Shown piece by piece: positions 9,968-19,669 of a stretch of 64,000 bases of DNA. Positions within the stretch are counted from its first letter, which is position 1. The number at the start of each line of letters is the position of its first letter. The position numbers and the translations under genes are program-made. Source of the DNA: Tricholoma matsutake (Eukaryota > Basidiomycota > Agaricomycetes > Agaricales > Tricholomataceae). The stretch is taken from positions 4,278,001 through 4,342,000 of the forward strand of contig AP026547.1 of the NCBI GenBank assembly GCA_026075535.2. Direction: 5' to 3'. The notes under the pieces were generated by a model. That model was not told the origin of the DNA, made no database searches, and saw nothing but the letters and a program-made list of their open reading frames with translations.

Positions 9968-11602
9968 TGTCCAGACCATGGGGATGGCAGCGATGACAAC
10001 CAAAACATTGTGTTGTTGCAGCCAGACCTGTTCACCATTCGGGCACTGGAAGGCATCGCACCCCAGGGCGAGGAGCGGGACATCCTACGTGACATTCGTC
10101 ATGCAAACCATAGCGGTTTACATGAGGATGTTGTCACCCGAGCTATTAAAGAACTGAGGAAGGGATCGACCCTTTCCTTACGTGCGGCAGAGTGGGCTGA
10201 AAAGGAGGACTTGTTGTATTTCAGGGATCGCATCTATGTTCCCAATGACCCAGACCTTCGCTGGCGCATCATATCCCAACACCATGACTCACAGATTGCT
10301 GGCCATCCTGGATGCTGGAAGACCTTGGAGCTCACCTCATGGAACTATTGGTGGCCACAAATGTCACGGCTCATTGGTCAGTATTGTCGCACTTGTGACC
10401 TTTGCTTATGCACCAAGGTTCCTCGTTGCAAGCCTATTGGCGAGCTACACCCCCTTCCTGTTCCAGAGAGTTGTTGGGATGTTGTCAGCGTCGACTTTGT
10501 GGTGGAGTTACCAGAGTCAAACGGGTTTGATGTGGTGATGTGCACAGTTGACTCAGTGGGAAAACACGCTCACTTCATTCCCACTCACACCACTGTCAGT
10601 GCCCTAGGTGCCGCCTGACTCTACCTCCACCACGTGTGGAAATTACATGGACTTCCTGGTGCTTTCCTCTCGGATTGTGGCCCTCAGTTCATGGCAGAGT
10701 TCACTCATCCGCTGTACCAACTCCTGGGGATCAAACTCCTCACTTCAACCGCTTATCACCCACAAACTGACAGCCAGACCGAGCGAGTCAACCAGGAACT
10801 GGAGCAGTACATCCGCATCTTTGTCAATGAATGCCAGGACGATTGGGACGATCTCCTTCCCTTGGCCGAGTTCAGATACAACAACCATGTCCATGCTTCC
10901 ACTCAACAGACCCCTTTCCTCTTAGACACTGGACGACATCCATGCATGGGATTTGAACCTCACCAAACTCCCTCACATATTGAGATGGTGAATGAGTTCA
11001 CAGAACACATGCGGGATAGCTTGGAGGAGGCAAGGGCAGCCTTAGCAAAGGCGAAGGACGACATGGCACGATTTTACAACCAGCGCCATTCCCCAACCCC
11101 TCAGTACAAGGTTGGTGATCGGGTTTATCTTGACTCCAGTGACATCTCCACTACATGTCCATCCAAGAAACTCGCTCATCGCTTCTTGGGACCTTTCCCC
11201 ATTGTCAAGTGTGTTGGAATGCATCCCTATCGTCTATGCCTCCCAGCCTCCATGTCCAGACTCCACCCCATCTTCCATGTCGTCAAACTGCTTCCAGCTC
11301 CCCCAGATCCATTCCTGGTATGCCATTCACACCCACCACCACCACCTACAGTGATCGAGGGAGAACCCCAATACGAAGTCGAATCAATCTTGGATAGCCA
11401 TTTGCGTCAAGGAAAACTACAGTATTTGGTACATTGGAAGGGTTATGGGTATGAGGAGAACTCATGGGTCGAAGAGTCTGATGTGAATGCCCCTCGGTTA
11501 ATCAAGGAATTCCACCGACAGCACACTGCTGCACTGCGTCGCATTCAAGTCACGGACTTTGGTCGTATGCGATTTCAAATGCATTGGGGCGATGCATCTT
11601 AG
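9968..11602 (+). pseudogene. Integrase and chromodomain of element B
   Basis: HHCC zinc finger (HHDSQIAGHPGCW...CRTCDLC); DDE core with WDVVSVDFVVELPES, LSDCGPQFMAEF and YHPQTDSQTERVNQELEQY (Asp, Asp, Glu present); GPY/F-like barrel (HRFLGPFPIVKCVG, MSRLHPIFHVVKLLP); and a C-terminal chromodomain (YEVESILDSHLRQGKLQYLV, WKGYGYEENSWVEES). One internal TGA at about 10617 separates the zinc finger and core start from the rest; element D has CGA at that codon. The frame ends just before the purine-rich GAGAGGGGG tract and the 3' LTR. Confidence 0.9.
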
Positions 11603-11613
11603 AGAGGGGGTGA

Positions 11614-12039
11614 TGTAAGGGGACTAGGGGGGTGCCCTGTGTGTTTTTCCTATTTTTTATGTTCATTCTATATTTTTCCTCACCTCATTTCCTTCTATTC
11701 TTCATTTTCTATGATTTTTCTGGATTTTATTACTAATTTTCCCTTTCTATCATGTTTGTACATGTTAACACTTTTATATTTAGAGGCAGAGTACCCCTTC
11801 CAACACCTACCCCTTGGTATGATGTCATTCAGCAGCCTTGATCCGCCTATCTCCACCTTTTTCTATTTTTAGGTTATATTTGATTGTTGTCGTCTTCACA
11901 TATACTGGGCATCAGCAAGGGGATTCTTAGAGTTTTCTCTTCAGATTTCCCTTTGCTATGTGTGTCCCCAATCCCTGTATTATGTAGTATAATTTTAACT
12001 TTGGATTTCCCTTTGCTAGAGGTTTAGGTTGCCCTTATA
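11614..12039 (+). repeat. 3' LTR of element B
   Basis: 426 bp, same ends as the 5' LTR, preceded by a GAGAGGGGGTGA polypurine stretch (11602-11613). Near-mirror copy at 5100-5525. It is followed by CCTGT and LINE ORF1. Confidence 0.92.
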
Positions 12040-12362
12040 CCTGTGTTCCCTGAAGCATTGGCATTTGAGGCAGCATCTAGGCTCCTGCAGTTGTTTCCTT
12101 GCCCACACCTTCTTCCCTTCCATGAATAAGCCAAATCCAATCGCATGGTTAGCTCCCTTGCATGTGGAGAACCCAAAGATGGCAAGTGCCATCCTCTGTC
12201 CTGGAGTCCTCAAGTGTACTGGCTTGATCCACTGCACCTCACAGATTGCTGCCATCTGCAACCTGCTTGCTTGTTCTATTGATTCCAGTGCCCCCATCTG
12301 GCCCATATCCAGCATCATCAGAACCCAATCCACCACCACTTCATATGTCTGTGCCCTGTAGT
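12040..12362 (-). pseudogene. LINE ORF1 fragment (RRM-like part and start of first zinc knuckle)
   Basis: Same protein as 4777-5099, on the minus strand, in what appears to be its original position. Removing element C with one GTAGT copy joins it in frame to the segment ending at 17457 (...KMGSTADY then RAQTYEVVVDW). Its 3' end is cut by element B inside CLKCQCFREH. Confidence 0.88.
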
Positions 12363-12762
12363 TGTTAGGAAACAGCCCCATTACCTAATAAACTTTCATT
12401 TTATTTTATTATGTCGAATTACGCTACATGATGCAAATGACACTACATTTTGATAGCATGAGAATTTTATTTCGCACACATCAAAATGTACGTGCATGTA
12501 CAAGTGCGTCAGTAACAACAATGTACAATATATGTAACATAGTATATAAACCCTAAATATATGCCTAGGGGACCCCAGTTGTGTTCTCTTAGGTATTCCA
12601 CCTATGTTTTTGGTGTGAAAGGCCTATCTCAACAAACTCACCTATTAATAACCCCTCGCATCAAAACCATCAATTCCCCCATCACGAGCGCGGATCCTGC
12701 CCCCTTCTTGTAGAGAGAACCCGCATGGTCTTAGCTAGCAGATAGTGGGTGTCGCCCTAACA
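12363..12762 (+). repeat. 5' LTR of element C
   Basis: 400 bp, TGTTAG...CTAACA. Contains TATATAAA at 12543-12550 and the self-primer sequence at 12577-12587. Confidence 0.93.
12543..12587 (+). promoter_or_regulatory. Element C promoter: TATA box and predicted transcript start
   Basis: TATATAAA at 12543-12550 is followed 34 nt after its first base by AGTTGTGTTCT (12577-12587). That 11-mer is complementary to the PBS, and in Tf1-like elements the mRNA starts exactly at the self-primer, so the spacing fits a TATA-directed start. The start site itself is inferred. Confidence 0.6.
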
Positions 12763-12764
12763 GA

Positions 12765-12775
12765 AGAACACAACT
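12765..12775 (+). promoter_or_regulatory. Self-priming primer-binding site of element C
   Basis: AGAACACAACT starts 2 nt after the LTR end and pairs over all 11 nt with AGTTGTGTTCT at 12577-12587. The same pairing is kept in element A. Confidence 0.78.
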
Positions 12776-13247
12776 TCCCATATCAGTGTGCCTTCTCTTA
12801 CTTGCGCATACGTCATTGTTTCACCGTGCCACATCCGATTACTCATCCTTTCGGCACGAGCCAGAAGTACTTGCATATACATAATCTACCTTTTCTTTTG
12901 TAAGCTGATGCCAGGCCTCGCCTTACATTGCGACTGCCAGTGATCGAGAGGCAGCGCTCGTCATTAGGACAGCTGCAACCAGACAACCGATCAGATCTGG
13001 TTTAGTTATGATTTACATTACTCTATTCAGACAACTATTTTAGTTACAAGCCGAATTCAGTGATATCTCCGAGATCAGGCACTGTTGGAAGGGTTGTTGA
13101 TCCGAAGTGTCAAAATAGGCGCCCGACAAATGACGAACCATTGACGAACCTTGATGAACCTTATCATGTGACTGTAGACGTTTGGAGAGGTCTCGAAGAA
13201 AAATTTTGAATTTGTCGAAGAAGTGATTCATCACAGATTTTACAATT

Positions 13248-14345
13248 ATGTCTGAACCTTCAACTTCTAATCCCGGTCCTAATCCTGTTCCCATACCAGC
13301 ACTAGAGGCGAAAATTGATGCACTCACAGCGCAAATGTCGCAATTAGTGTCAGTATTGGCAGCATCTCAGCCCAGACAAGTGGAAGTACAGCCAGAGACG
13401 ACAGGAGAAAGAGATGATGAGATGGAGGAGATGGTGGAGTGGATATTGCAGGAGGATGAGACGGTGGAGAAATCTGGAAATGGAAAAGTGCGCTTACCTA
13501 AGTACATGCCCCCACAAATCTTTGACGGTACCATGGAGAATACAAAATCCTTCATCAGCTCTATAGTATTGTACATCCATGGGAGGAAGCCTGAGTTTCA
13601 TACAGCCGAGTCTAGGATTATGTTTGCTCTCTCATATATTCAGGGGGGGAAAGCACAGTTCTGGAGAAACAAGGCTATTAATCAAATTGCCACAGGAAAT
13701 AAACCATTTGCAACCTTCAAGAAATTTCTGGAGAGATTGGAGGCACAGTTGGGAGACCCTAATCCAAAGGCAACAGCCAATGCTAAATTAAAGACCATGC
13801 GCCAAGGTTCCTTAACAGCAGATGAATTTATTTTGCAGTTCAAAGCAGAAGCTTTGCAAACGGACATGGGAGAAGCCGCGTTGGTAGAGTTTTTGAAAGC
13901 AGGATTAAATACCTCTTTATTCAAGTCTATCTACCAACTACCTTCTATGCCAGAGAAGTTGGACAAGTGGTATAATTGGGCAATGCGCCTTGACCGGCAA
14001 TATCGGCAGGAACAGGCGGAGTCAAAGTTGATGTATGGAAGTAGTAAATTTGGAAAGTCATCAGGAGGAAAGTCCGAGAAAGGAAAGGCGCCTCAGGCAC
14101 AAGCTCCGAGGGCACAGCCACCAGCCATGGCAGTGACACCTATAGTTACAGCATCAGCAGCACCAGCAGAGGCAATGGAGGTTGATCAAGTGGGGAGACG
14201 AGCCCCACTTAAATGTTTTAACTGTGGGCAGTTAGGACACATTTCTAAGTATTGCAAGCAGAAGAGAAAGATCAGGGGAGCTACAATCGAGGAAGTGAAG
14301 CAGGAGGAAGGCAAGCAGGAGAATTTTGTGGAAGAGTCCCAGTGA
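13248..14345 (+). CDS. Gag of gypsy element C
   Basis: Intact 365-codon frame from MSEPSTSNPGPNP. The N-terminal 45 residues look coiled-coil forming (LEAKIDALTAQMSQLVSVL). The Gag core runs at about 85-265 (ALSYIQGGKAQFWRNKAINQ, RLEAQLGDPNPKATANAKLK), and a basic Pro/Ala linker precedes the CCHC knuckle CFNCGQLGHISKYC at about 323-336. Protease is in the -1 frame and that frame is open from at least 14252, so about 95 nt of overlap is available for frameshifting. No canonical slippery heptamer was noticed (GAATTTT is the nearest candidate). It is the best-preserved family 1 Gag here. Confidence 0.9.
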   Translation: MSEPSTSNPGPNPVPIPALEAKIDALTAQMSQLVSVLAASQPRQVEVQPETTGERDDEMEEMVEWILQEDETVEKSGNGKVRLPKYMPPQIFDGTMENTKSFISSIVLYIHGRKPEFHTAESRIMFALSYIQGGKAQFWRNKAINQIATGNKPFATFKKFLERLEAQLGDPNPKATANAKLKTMRQGSLTADEFILQFKAEALQTDMGEAALVEFLKAGLNTSLFKSIYQLPSMPEKLDKWYNWAMRLDRQYRQEQAESKLMYGSSKFGKSSGGKSEKGKAPQAQAPRAQPPAMAVTPIVTASAAPAEAMEVDQVGRRAPLKCFNCGQLGHISKYCKQKRKIRGATIEEVKQEEGKQENFVEESQ

Positions 14346-14925
14346 AGGTTTCCCCATTGGTGACCCAGAATAATTACAATGTATTAGTATCCGAGGAAAC
14401 CCAGAGTAAATCAGAAAAGGAAATCGAGGAGGAGTACAACTGTTGCGAATCACGCGACAAAGAAAATTGTCACATGTCATTTCCGAAAACCCCTAAATTC
14501 TTTATTCGCTCTGCGTGAATAGAACCTGAAATCACCTTGACTGTGGGACTGAAGACAGTAGACACGCATGCAGCTATTGATGTGGAAGTGTTGCTTGACA
14601 GTGGTGCTACAGGATTATTTATTAATTGATCCTTAATTACCGGAAACAGTATTAACACACGCAAGCTGGTGCAACCTATAATGGTGTACAATATTGACGG
14701 AACAGTCAATCGTGGAGGAACTATCAAGGAGGAGGTGACTATGGTATTAAAGTATCAGGAGCATCAGGAGTGAGCCGTATTCGAAGTGTGCAATCTTGGG
14801 AAAACCAATCTAATAATAGGATGTCTGTGGTTACGGAAGCATAATCCCGAAATTGATTGGAAAACTGGGAAAGTACAAATGACTCATTGTCCTAAGGAAT
14901 GTAATGTGTATGGGAGGAAGATGAA
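14346..14925 (+). pseudogene. Aspartic protease region of element C
   Basis: VLLDSGATGLFIN then TGA. Earlier, IRSA-TGA-IEPEI replaces IRSVQIEP of element A: one copy has TGA and the other CAA, so the ancestor was CGA. A further TGA lies at about 14771. The tail NLIIGCLWLRKHNPEIDWK is readable. The segment ends at a deletion near 14925 with roughly 8-10 nt of possible microhomology (AGATGAAGAA). Confidence 0.82.
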
Positions 14926-15395
14926 GAACAGCAGCAGACAGCATTTGAGGAGTTGAAGAGGAAGTTTGTGGAGGGACCAATATTAGCCCCAGTAGATTTC
15001 ACACGCCCTTTGCGAGTGGAATCCGATGCATCCAATTTTGCTACTGGAGCGGTATTATCAATGTTGTGCGAAGATGACAAATGGCATCCTTGTGCATACT
15101 TGTCAAAAGGGTTGAATGATGTGGAGAGGAATTATGATGTGCATGACAAAGAGATGTTGGGGATAATATGAGCATTGGAGGCATGAAGGCATTATTTGGA
15201 GGGATGTACGCATCAAATTGAGATCTGGACGGATCATCAAAATCTGCAATACTTCATGTCCGCTAAAAAGCTTAATCGCTGGCAAGTGCATTGGGCACTA
15301 TTCCTATCGCGTTTCAACTTTCACTTGGTCCATAAAGCGGGAAGCTTAATGAGGAAAGCAGATACATTATCCAGACATATTGATCATAAAAGGGG
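14926..15395 (+). pseudogene. RNase H domain of element C
   Basis: Starts abruptly with QTAFEELKRKFVEGPILAPV, then LRVESDASNFATGAVLSMLC, NYDVHDKEMLGII, two stops, and IEIWTDHQNLQYFMSAKKLN. This is the Ty3-type RNase H that normally follows the RT thumb, here fused to the protease tail. Confidence 0.85.
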
Positions 15396-17043
15396 GGTGG
15401 AGGAGGACAATAAAAATGTTACCTTACTCAAACCCAAATACTTTCGCATTTGCGCTATGCGTCAAGGGCATCTATTAATAGATAGCTCGGAAATGGAAAT
15501 GTTGTCTAAAATTAGACAATGCTTGGAAATGGACAATGAAGTAGTGGAAGCCGTGAAAGCTCTGAAGGGAGAGAAGAAAGGTAATATCAAAGGAGACAAA
15601 TGGGCTGAGGAACAAGGGTTGGTGTTGTTTTGAGGAAAAGTGTATGTACCGAAGGATCAGGATTTGCAAAGGGAGATTGTCCGGTTACATCACAATACGC
15701 CGATTGCCGGACACCCAGGAAGATGAAAGACGTTGGAATTAGTAATGAGAAATTATTGGTGGCCCAGAATTTTGAAGTATGTGTTGGGGTATGTGGATGG
15801 ATGTGATACGTGCATGAGGGGGAAGAAATTTCCAGAGAAACCTGCAGGAAAATTAATGCCAAACCCTATACCTAAAGCACCGTGGTGAGATATATCTGTG
15901 GATTTTATTACCGGATTACCCGAGGCTCAAGGGTACGATGCAATATTCGTAGTATGTGACCGCTTTACAAAGGAGGTCCATATTATTCCTACTACTACAG
16001 AAACCTCATCATTGGGCTTGGCGTGCCTCTATCTAAATCAGGTATGGCAGTTACATGGGTTACCCGATACCATTATCTCCAATCGTGGACCACAATTTGC
16101 TTCCGCATTTATGTGAGAACTAAACAACATATTGGGAATTCAAACTAAATTATCTATGGCATATCACCCGCAGACTGATGGGCAGCCAGAGAGAATGAAT
16201 CAGGAGTTGGAGCAGTACCTACATATGTTTGTCAACTACCGACAAACCGACTGGCCCAAATGGTTGGCAATTGCTGAATTTTCCCACAATAATAAATTCC
16301 ATTCGGCTACTCGTATGTCACCCTTTTTCGTGAATTATGGATATCATCCTCGCATGGGAGTAGAACCCAGAAGGGAAGTCAAAGTACAGTCGGTAGAAGA
16401 TTTTGTATCTAAGATGCAAAGGGTACAAGAGGAAGCAGAGGCGGCATTGAAGAAAGCATGTGATGACATGATGTGACACGCGGATCGTACTCGAGCACAC
16501 GCTCCAGAGTACAAAGTTGGTGACTTGGTATGGCTAAGTACCAAGGACCTGAATATTCCATGACCTTTGAAGAAACTTACAGAGAAACAAGTTGGCCCAT
16601 ATGCGATCTCTAAAGTGATCTCGCCTAATGCGGTAGTGCTAAAATTACCCTGATCATTTACGATTGATCCCGAGATTAACGTATCCCGCCTATGCCCTTA
16701 CCGTCCGCCCACTATTCCTGGCCAACAAACTACTCCGCAACCTCCGATAATAGTAGAAGGTGCTCCAGAATACATAGTTGAAGAAATTCTAGACTCACAT
16801 CTTCGACAGAACAAATTGGAGTTCTTAATAAAGTGGAAAAACTATACCGACGAAAATAATTTGTGGGAACCTGAAGAGAATTGTAAGCGAGTACATAACG
16901 CAATCACCCAATTCTTTAAACATAATCTGAATGCTCTGCGTCGCATTGCGAGAATGGTGTATGAGGGGATGAAATTCCGGCCTTACCAAAATTTCACAGA
17001 GGGGACAAACATAATATTTTCTCACCTGGAAGTCAAGGCATAA
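15396..17043 (+). pseudogene. Integrase and chromodomain of element C
   Basis: Zinc finger HHNTPIAGHPGR...CDTCMRGK; DDE core ISVDFITGLPEAQGYDAIFV, ISNRGPQFASAF, YHPQTDGQPERMNQELEQY; then VGPYAISKVISPNAVVLKLP; then chromodomain EYIVEEILDSHLRQNKLEFL, IKWKNYTDENNLWEPEENC. Six TGA stops were seen (for example after LGHPGR, IP and LP). The LP-TGA-SF stop corresponds to LPQSF (CAA) in element A, again implying CGA. The chromodomain itself is open for the final 75 codons. Confidence 0.88.
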
Positions 17044-17054
17044 AAGGGGGGTAA
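17042..17054 (+). promoter_or_regulatory. Polypurine tract of element C
   Basis: AAAAGGGGGGTAA directly before the 3' LTR: the expected plus-strand primer position, right after the pol stop codon. Confidence 0.7.
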
Positions 17055-17456
17055 TGTTAGGAAACAGCCCCATTACCTAATAAACTTTCATTTTTATTTT
17101 ATTATGTCGAATTATGCTACATGACGCCAAATGACGCTACATTTTGATAGCGTGAGAATTTTATTTCACACGCATCAAAATGTATGCGCATGTACGAGTG
17201 CATCGGTAACAACAATGTACAATATATGTAACATAGTATATAAACCCTAAATATATGCCTAGGGGACTCCAGTTGTGTTCTCTTAGGTATTCCACCTACG
17301 TTTTTGGTGTGAAAGGCCTATCTCAACAAACTCACCTATTAATAACCCCTCACATCAAAACCATCAATTCCCCCATCACGAGCACGGATCCCACCCCCTT
17401 CTTGTAGAGAGAACCCGCACAGTCTTAGCTAGCAGATAGTGGGTGTCGCCCTAACA
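17055..17456 (+). repeat. 3' LTR of element C
   Basis: 402 bp, TGTTAG...CTAACA, followed by the TSD GTAGT. Differences from the 5' LTR are largely transitions at CpG or former CpG sites. Confidence 0.92.
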
Positions 17457-18748
17457 GTAGTCTGCTGTTGACCCCATCTTTGCTATGAACACCTTCATCA
17501 CATTGCCACATTTCAACCATTTGGCTGCCCCTTCTGAATCCATCTCATACATCACCCCTCCCACTCCATTCAACTTGCTCACCCCCATGAATCATGTCCC
17601 CTCTGGTTTGTCTTCTGCTTGCAGCCCCATCAAGTCTAGAGCCACATTGGCTTTCTCCACCAGTTGCTTCTCTGTCAGCTCTGCCATCCCATCTCCCTCC
17701 AAGCCTGCAGCCTTCACCAACTGCACCTGTCGCTTCTGCATCTCCCCTCGTGCTATAACCACAGCATGCATTGGCAGTGGCAGTGCCATGTTCCTCCTCA
17801 CACAATCTGCATATGTTTCCTCTCCCACTGATGCCGGACTCTTCTCTCTTCTCTCATCCGCTCATCTCCCTGGTGCATCTCTGATCACTTCTACTGCTTC
17901 CTCTGTTGCTTCCTTGAGGTCTGCTGTGAGTCCTTGACATTCCTCCCAAAACTTGTCCATCATGTTGGTTGTGGATATCACTGTGGATAACAGATTGTCT
18001 GAAGCTTCCTCCATGGTTGACTTGGTGCGTCCTAGCATGGTGTTGAGTGATTTCTCCACTAGATCTGTCATCATCTCCACAAACTTCTTCTGGTGGGCAT
18101 CGTCTATCAGGAAAGCTAGTGCTCAGAAGGCTTCCATCACAGGCTTCGGCAATTTCTGCATTTGGGAAAGTTGCAGCGCAACCATGCTCAACATGTCCAT
18201 ACTAGTCTCTGCTCCCTTGACCACGTAGGCTCCACACATGAGATACACTCTTGCTGATTCTGCATCCTTGACTTCCATACCTGACATCTTTGTGATCTCA
18301 TCTCGTGTTTTTGGCATCAGTGTGGCAGTTGCTCTTGTACTGCGTGCTGCCATCACCAGAGGCAATGGCGACATCTCACTATTGGACTCTGAGTATTCAA
18401 TGGCCTAGGTGCAGTTTATGTGGTATTTTCTAAGCAGCAAGAATGATGCGGACGTCCTGTGGTCATCAAAATTGACGATTTCTTGAGTGTTTTTCTGGGG
18501 TCCTTGTTGGGGTGCCACATGGTTGTTGTCCTTCATCTGAACTTGATGGGCTTCATTGTCTCTTGCAGCATAGTTTATGAAGTTTCCACAAAATTTGTTT
18601 GGCTTCTCCCATATGTGATCCTCCTGCTCAGACATCCCTCCACTCCACTGAGGACATTTCATGCTGTTCTTGATCTTGTTTGACTCTCACTCCCAATCCC
18701 CATTGCTCAGCTCCTTTTTGTTGTGCAGTGATAATGTCAACATAGAGT
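17457..18748 (-). pseudogene. LINE ORF1, N-terminal and central part
   Basis: Minus strand: YVDIITAQQKGAEQWGLGV, CGNFINYAARDNEAHQVQM, TRDEITKMSGMEVKDAESAR, VYLMCGAYVVKGAETSMD, MVALQLSQMQKLPKPVMEA, ECQGLTADLKEATEEAVEV, QVQLVKAAGLEGDGMAELTE, QLVEKANVALDLMGL, then VMYEMDSEGAAKWLKCG. This is the ORF1 (Gag-like) protein of basidiomycete Tad-clade LINEs, with a few stops and frameshifts. Its downstream continuation lies beyond element C and its upstream continuation beyond copia G. Confidence 0.85.
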
Positions 18749-18753
18749 GTGTA

Positions 18754-18985
18754 TGTAGAGATCCAACCTAACCAGTACACAATGAGCACAGTTTATTGTA
18801 CAGTAGACTGAGGTATCTAATCTATGAAGGGTAAGTATATATAATATAATGTTAACAATGGGGGAAATGATAAAGGCTAAGACATAAAGGGAGAAAGAGA
18901 CAAGGGGAGAGATATGCATCAAAGGGGAATATTAATAGATCAAAGGGGGTGCCTACAGCACGTATTCACGGTGTAGATCTCAACA
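18754..18985 (-). repeat. 3' LTR of copia G
   Basis: 232 bp. Sense strand begins TGTTGAGATCTACACC and ends TTGGATCTCTACA. It contains only one exon1-exon2-like block before the end, with no intron-like insert, unlike the longer copia LTRs at 24297, 39972 and 52548. Confidence 0.9.
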
Positions 18986-19020
18986 CTCCTCCTCACATGG
19001 AATTGGTGTGAAGAAGGTAA

Positions 19021-19635
19021 TTACTGGAGTCCAAGGAATCCGTGAAGGCGGGTGAAACATTTGACATCCAGGGCTTTAGTGAAGATGTCCGCAATATTAT
19101 CACAGGTGTGCACATATTGTACACGAAGCTTTTGGGATTGGACGCACTCACGAAGGAAATGGAATTTGATGTTGATGTGCTTGACATGGGAGTGGAGAAG
19201 TGGATCTTCAGATAAATTGATGGCAGCGGTGTTGTCACAAAGCATGGGGGTGGGTGCAGTAGGTGAGTGTCCAATGGCCATGAGTAGGGTACAAATCCAG
19301 ATGCATTCCTTTGCTAATTCAAAAGTGGCGACATACTCAGCCTCACAAGATGAGGCTGTGACAGTCTTCTGCTTGCGATCCATCCAGGATATGGCACCCA
19401 ATCCAAGGAAACATGCATATCCTCCAACACTGTGCCTCATATCTAAGCAATTAGCCCAGTCAGAGTTCATGTACACCAATAAAGAGATTGGATCATCACC
19501 CCCCAAATATAGTTTCAGGTCCCGTGTTCCCTTCAGGTAATGAACAAGGCGGATGGCAGCATGCCAATGCTCAAAGGAATAGGAATCAAGGAACTGTGAG
19601 AGTTGTTGAATGGTGTATGATATGTCTGGGTGCAT
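19021..19635 (-). pseudogene. RNase H and C-terminus of copia G pol
   Basis: Copia RNase H order: HPDISYTIQQLSQFL, LLVYMNSDWANCLDMRHSVG, GAISWMDRKQKTVTASSCEA, EYVATFELAKECIWI, LCDNTAAINLSEDPLLHSH, VKHINIKFHFLRECVQ, YVHTCDNIADIFTKAL. 204 codons are open. It would remove the RNA template during cDNA synthesis. It is separated from RT by a frame change caused by the 17-bp tandem duplication. Confidence 0.88.
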
Positions 19636-19669
19636 GGAGATGGTGAGGTATAGGAGATGGCAAGGTATA
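19636..19669. repeat. 17-bp tandem duplication in copia G pol
   Basis: GGAGATGGTGAGGTATA (19636-19652) is followed directly by GGAGATGGCAAGGTATA (19653-19669). The extra 17 nt are not a multiple of 3 and shift the frame between RT and RNase H. Confidence 0.8.

Larger units (their letters stand above)
5996..12039 (+). mobile_element. Ty3/gypsy chromovirus element B (family 2), full length but dead
   Basis: A 6.04-kb element with two 426-bp LTRs, self-priming PBS, gag, protease, RT, RNase H, integrase and chromodomain in order. It is flanked by CCTG (or CCTGT, if the first T of the LTR belongs to the TSD) on both sides, inside LINE ORF1. Pol is interrupted by six TGA codons, at about 8238, 8863, 9248, 9469, 9967 and 10617. 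Sister copies in this window show or imply CGA at these positions. Confidence 0.92.
12363..17456 (+). mobile_element. Ty3/gypsy chromovirus element C (family 1), RT deleted
   Basis: 5.09 kb with LTRs of 400 and 402 bp and a perfect 5-bp TSD, GTAGT at 12358-12362 and 17457-17461. Contains gag, protease, RNase H, integrase and chromodomain. The whole RT domain is missing: the sequence goes from the protease tail straight to RNase H near 14925. All interruptions noticed in pol are TGA codons. Confidence 0.93.

Noticed and set aside
15587..15862. 91-codon minus-strand frame opposite the integrase zinc finger of element C
   Set aside because: Opposite strand to clear integrase motifs; no independent support.
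17485..17937. 150-codon plus-strand frame
   Set aside because: Shadow of the minus-strand LINE ORF1, which carries the conserved motifs.
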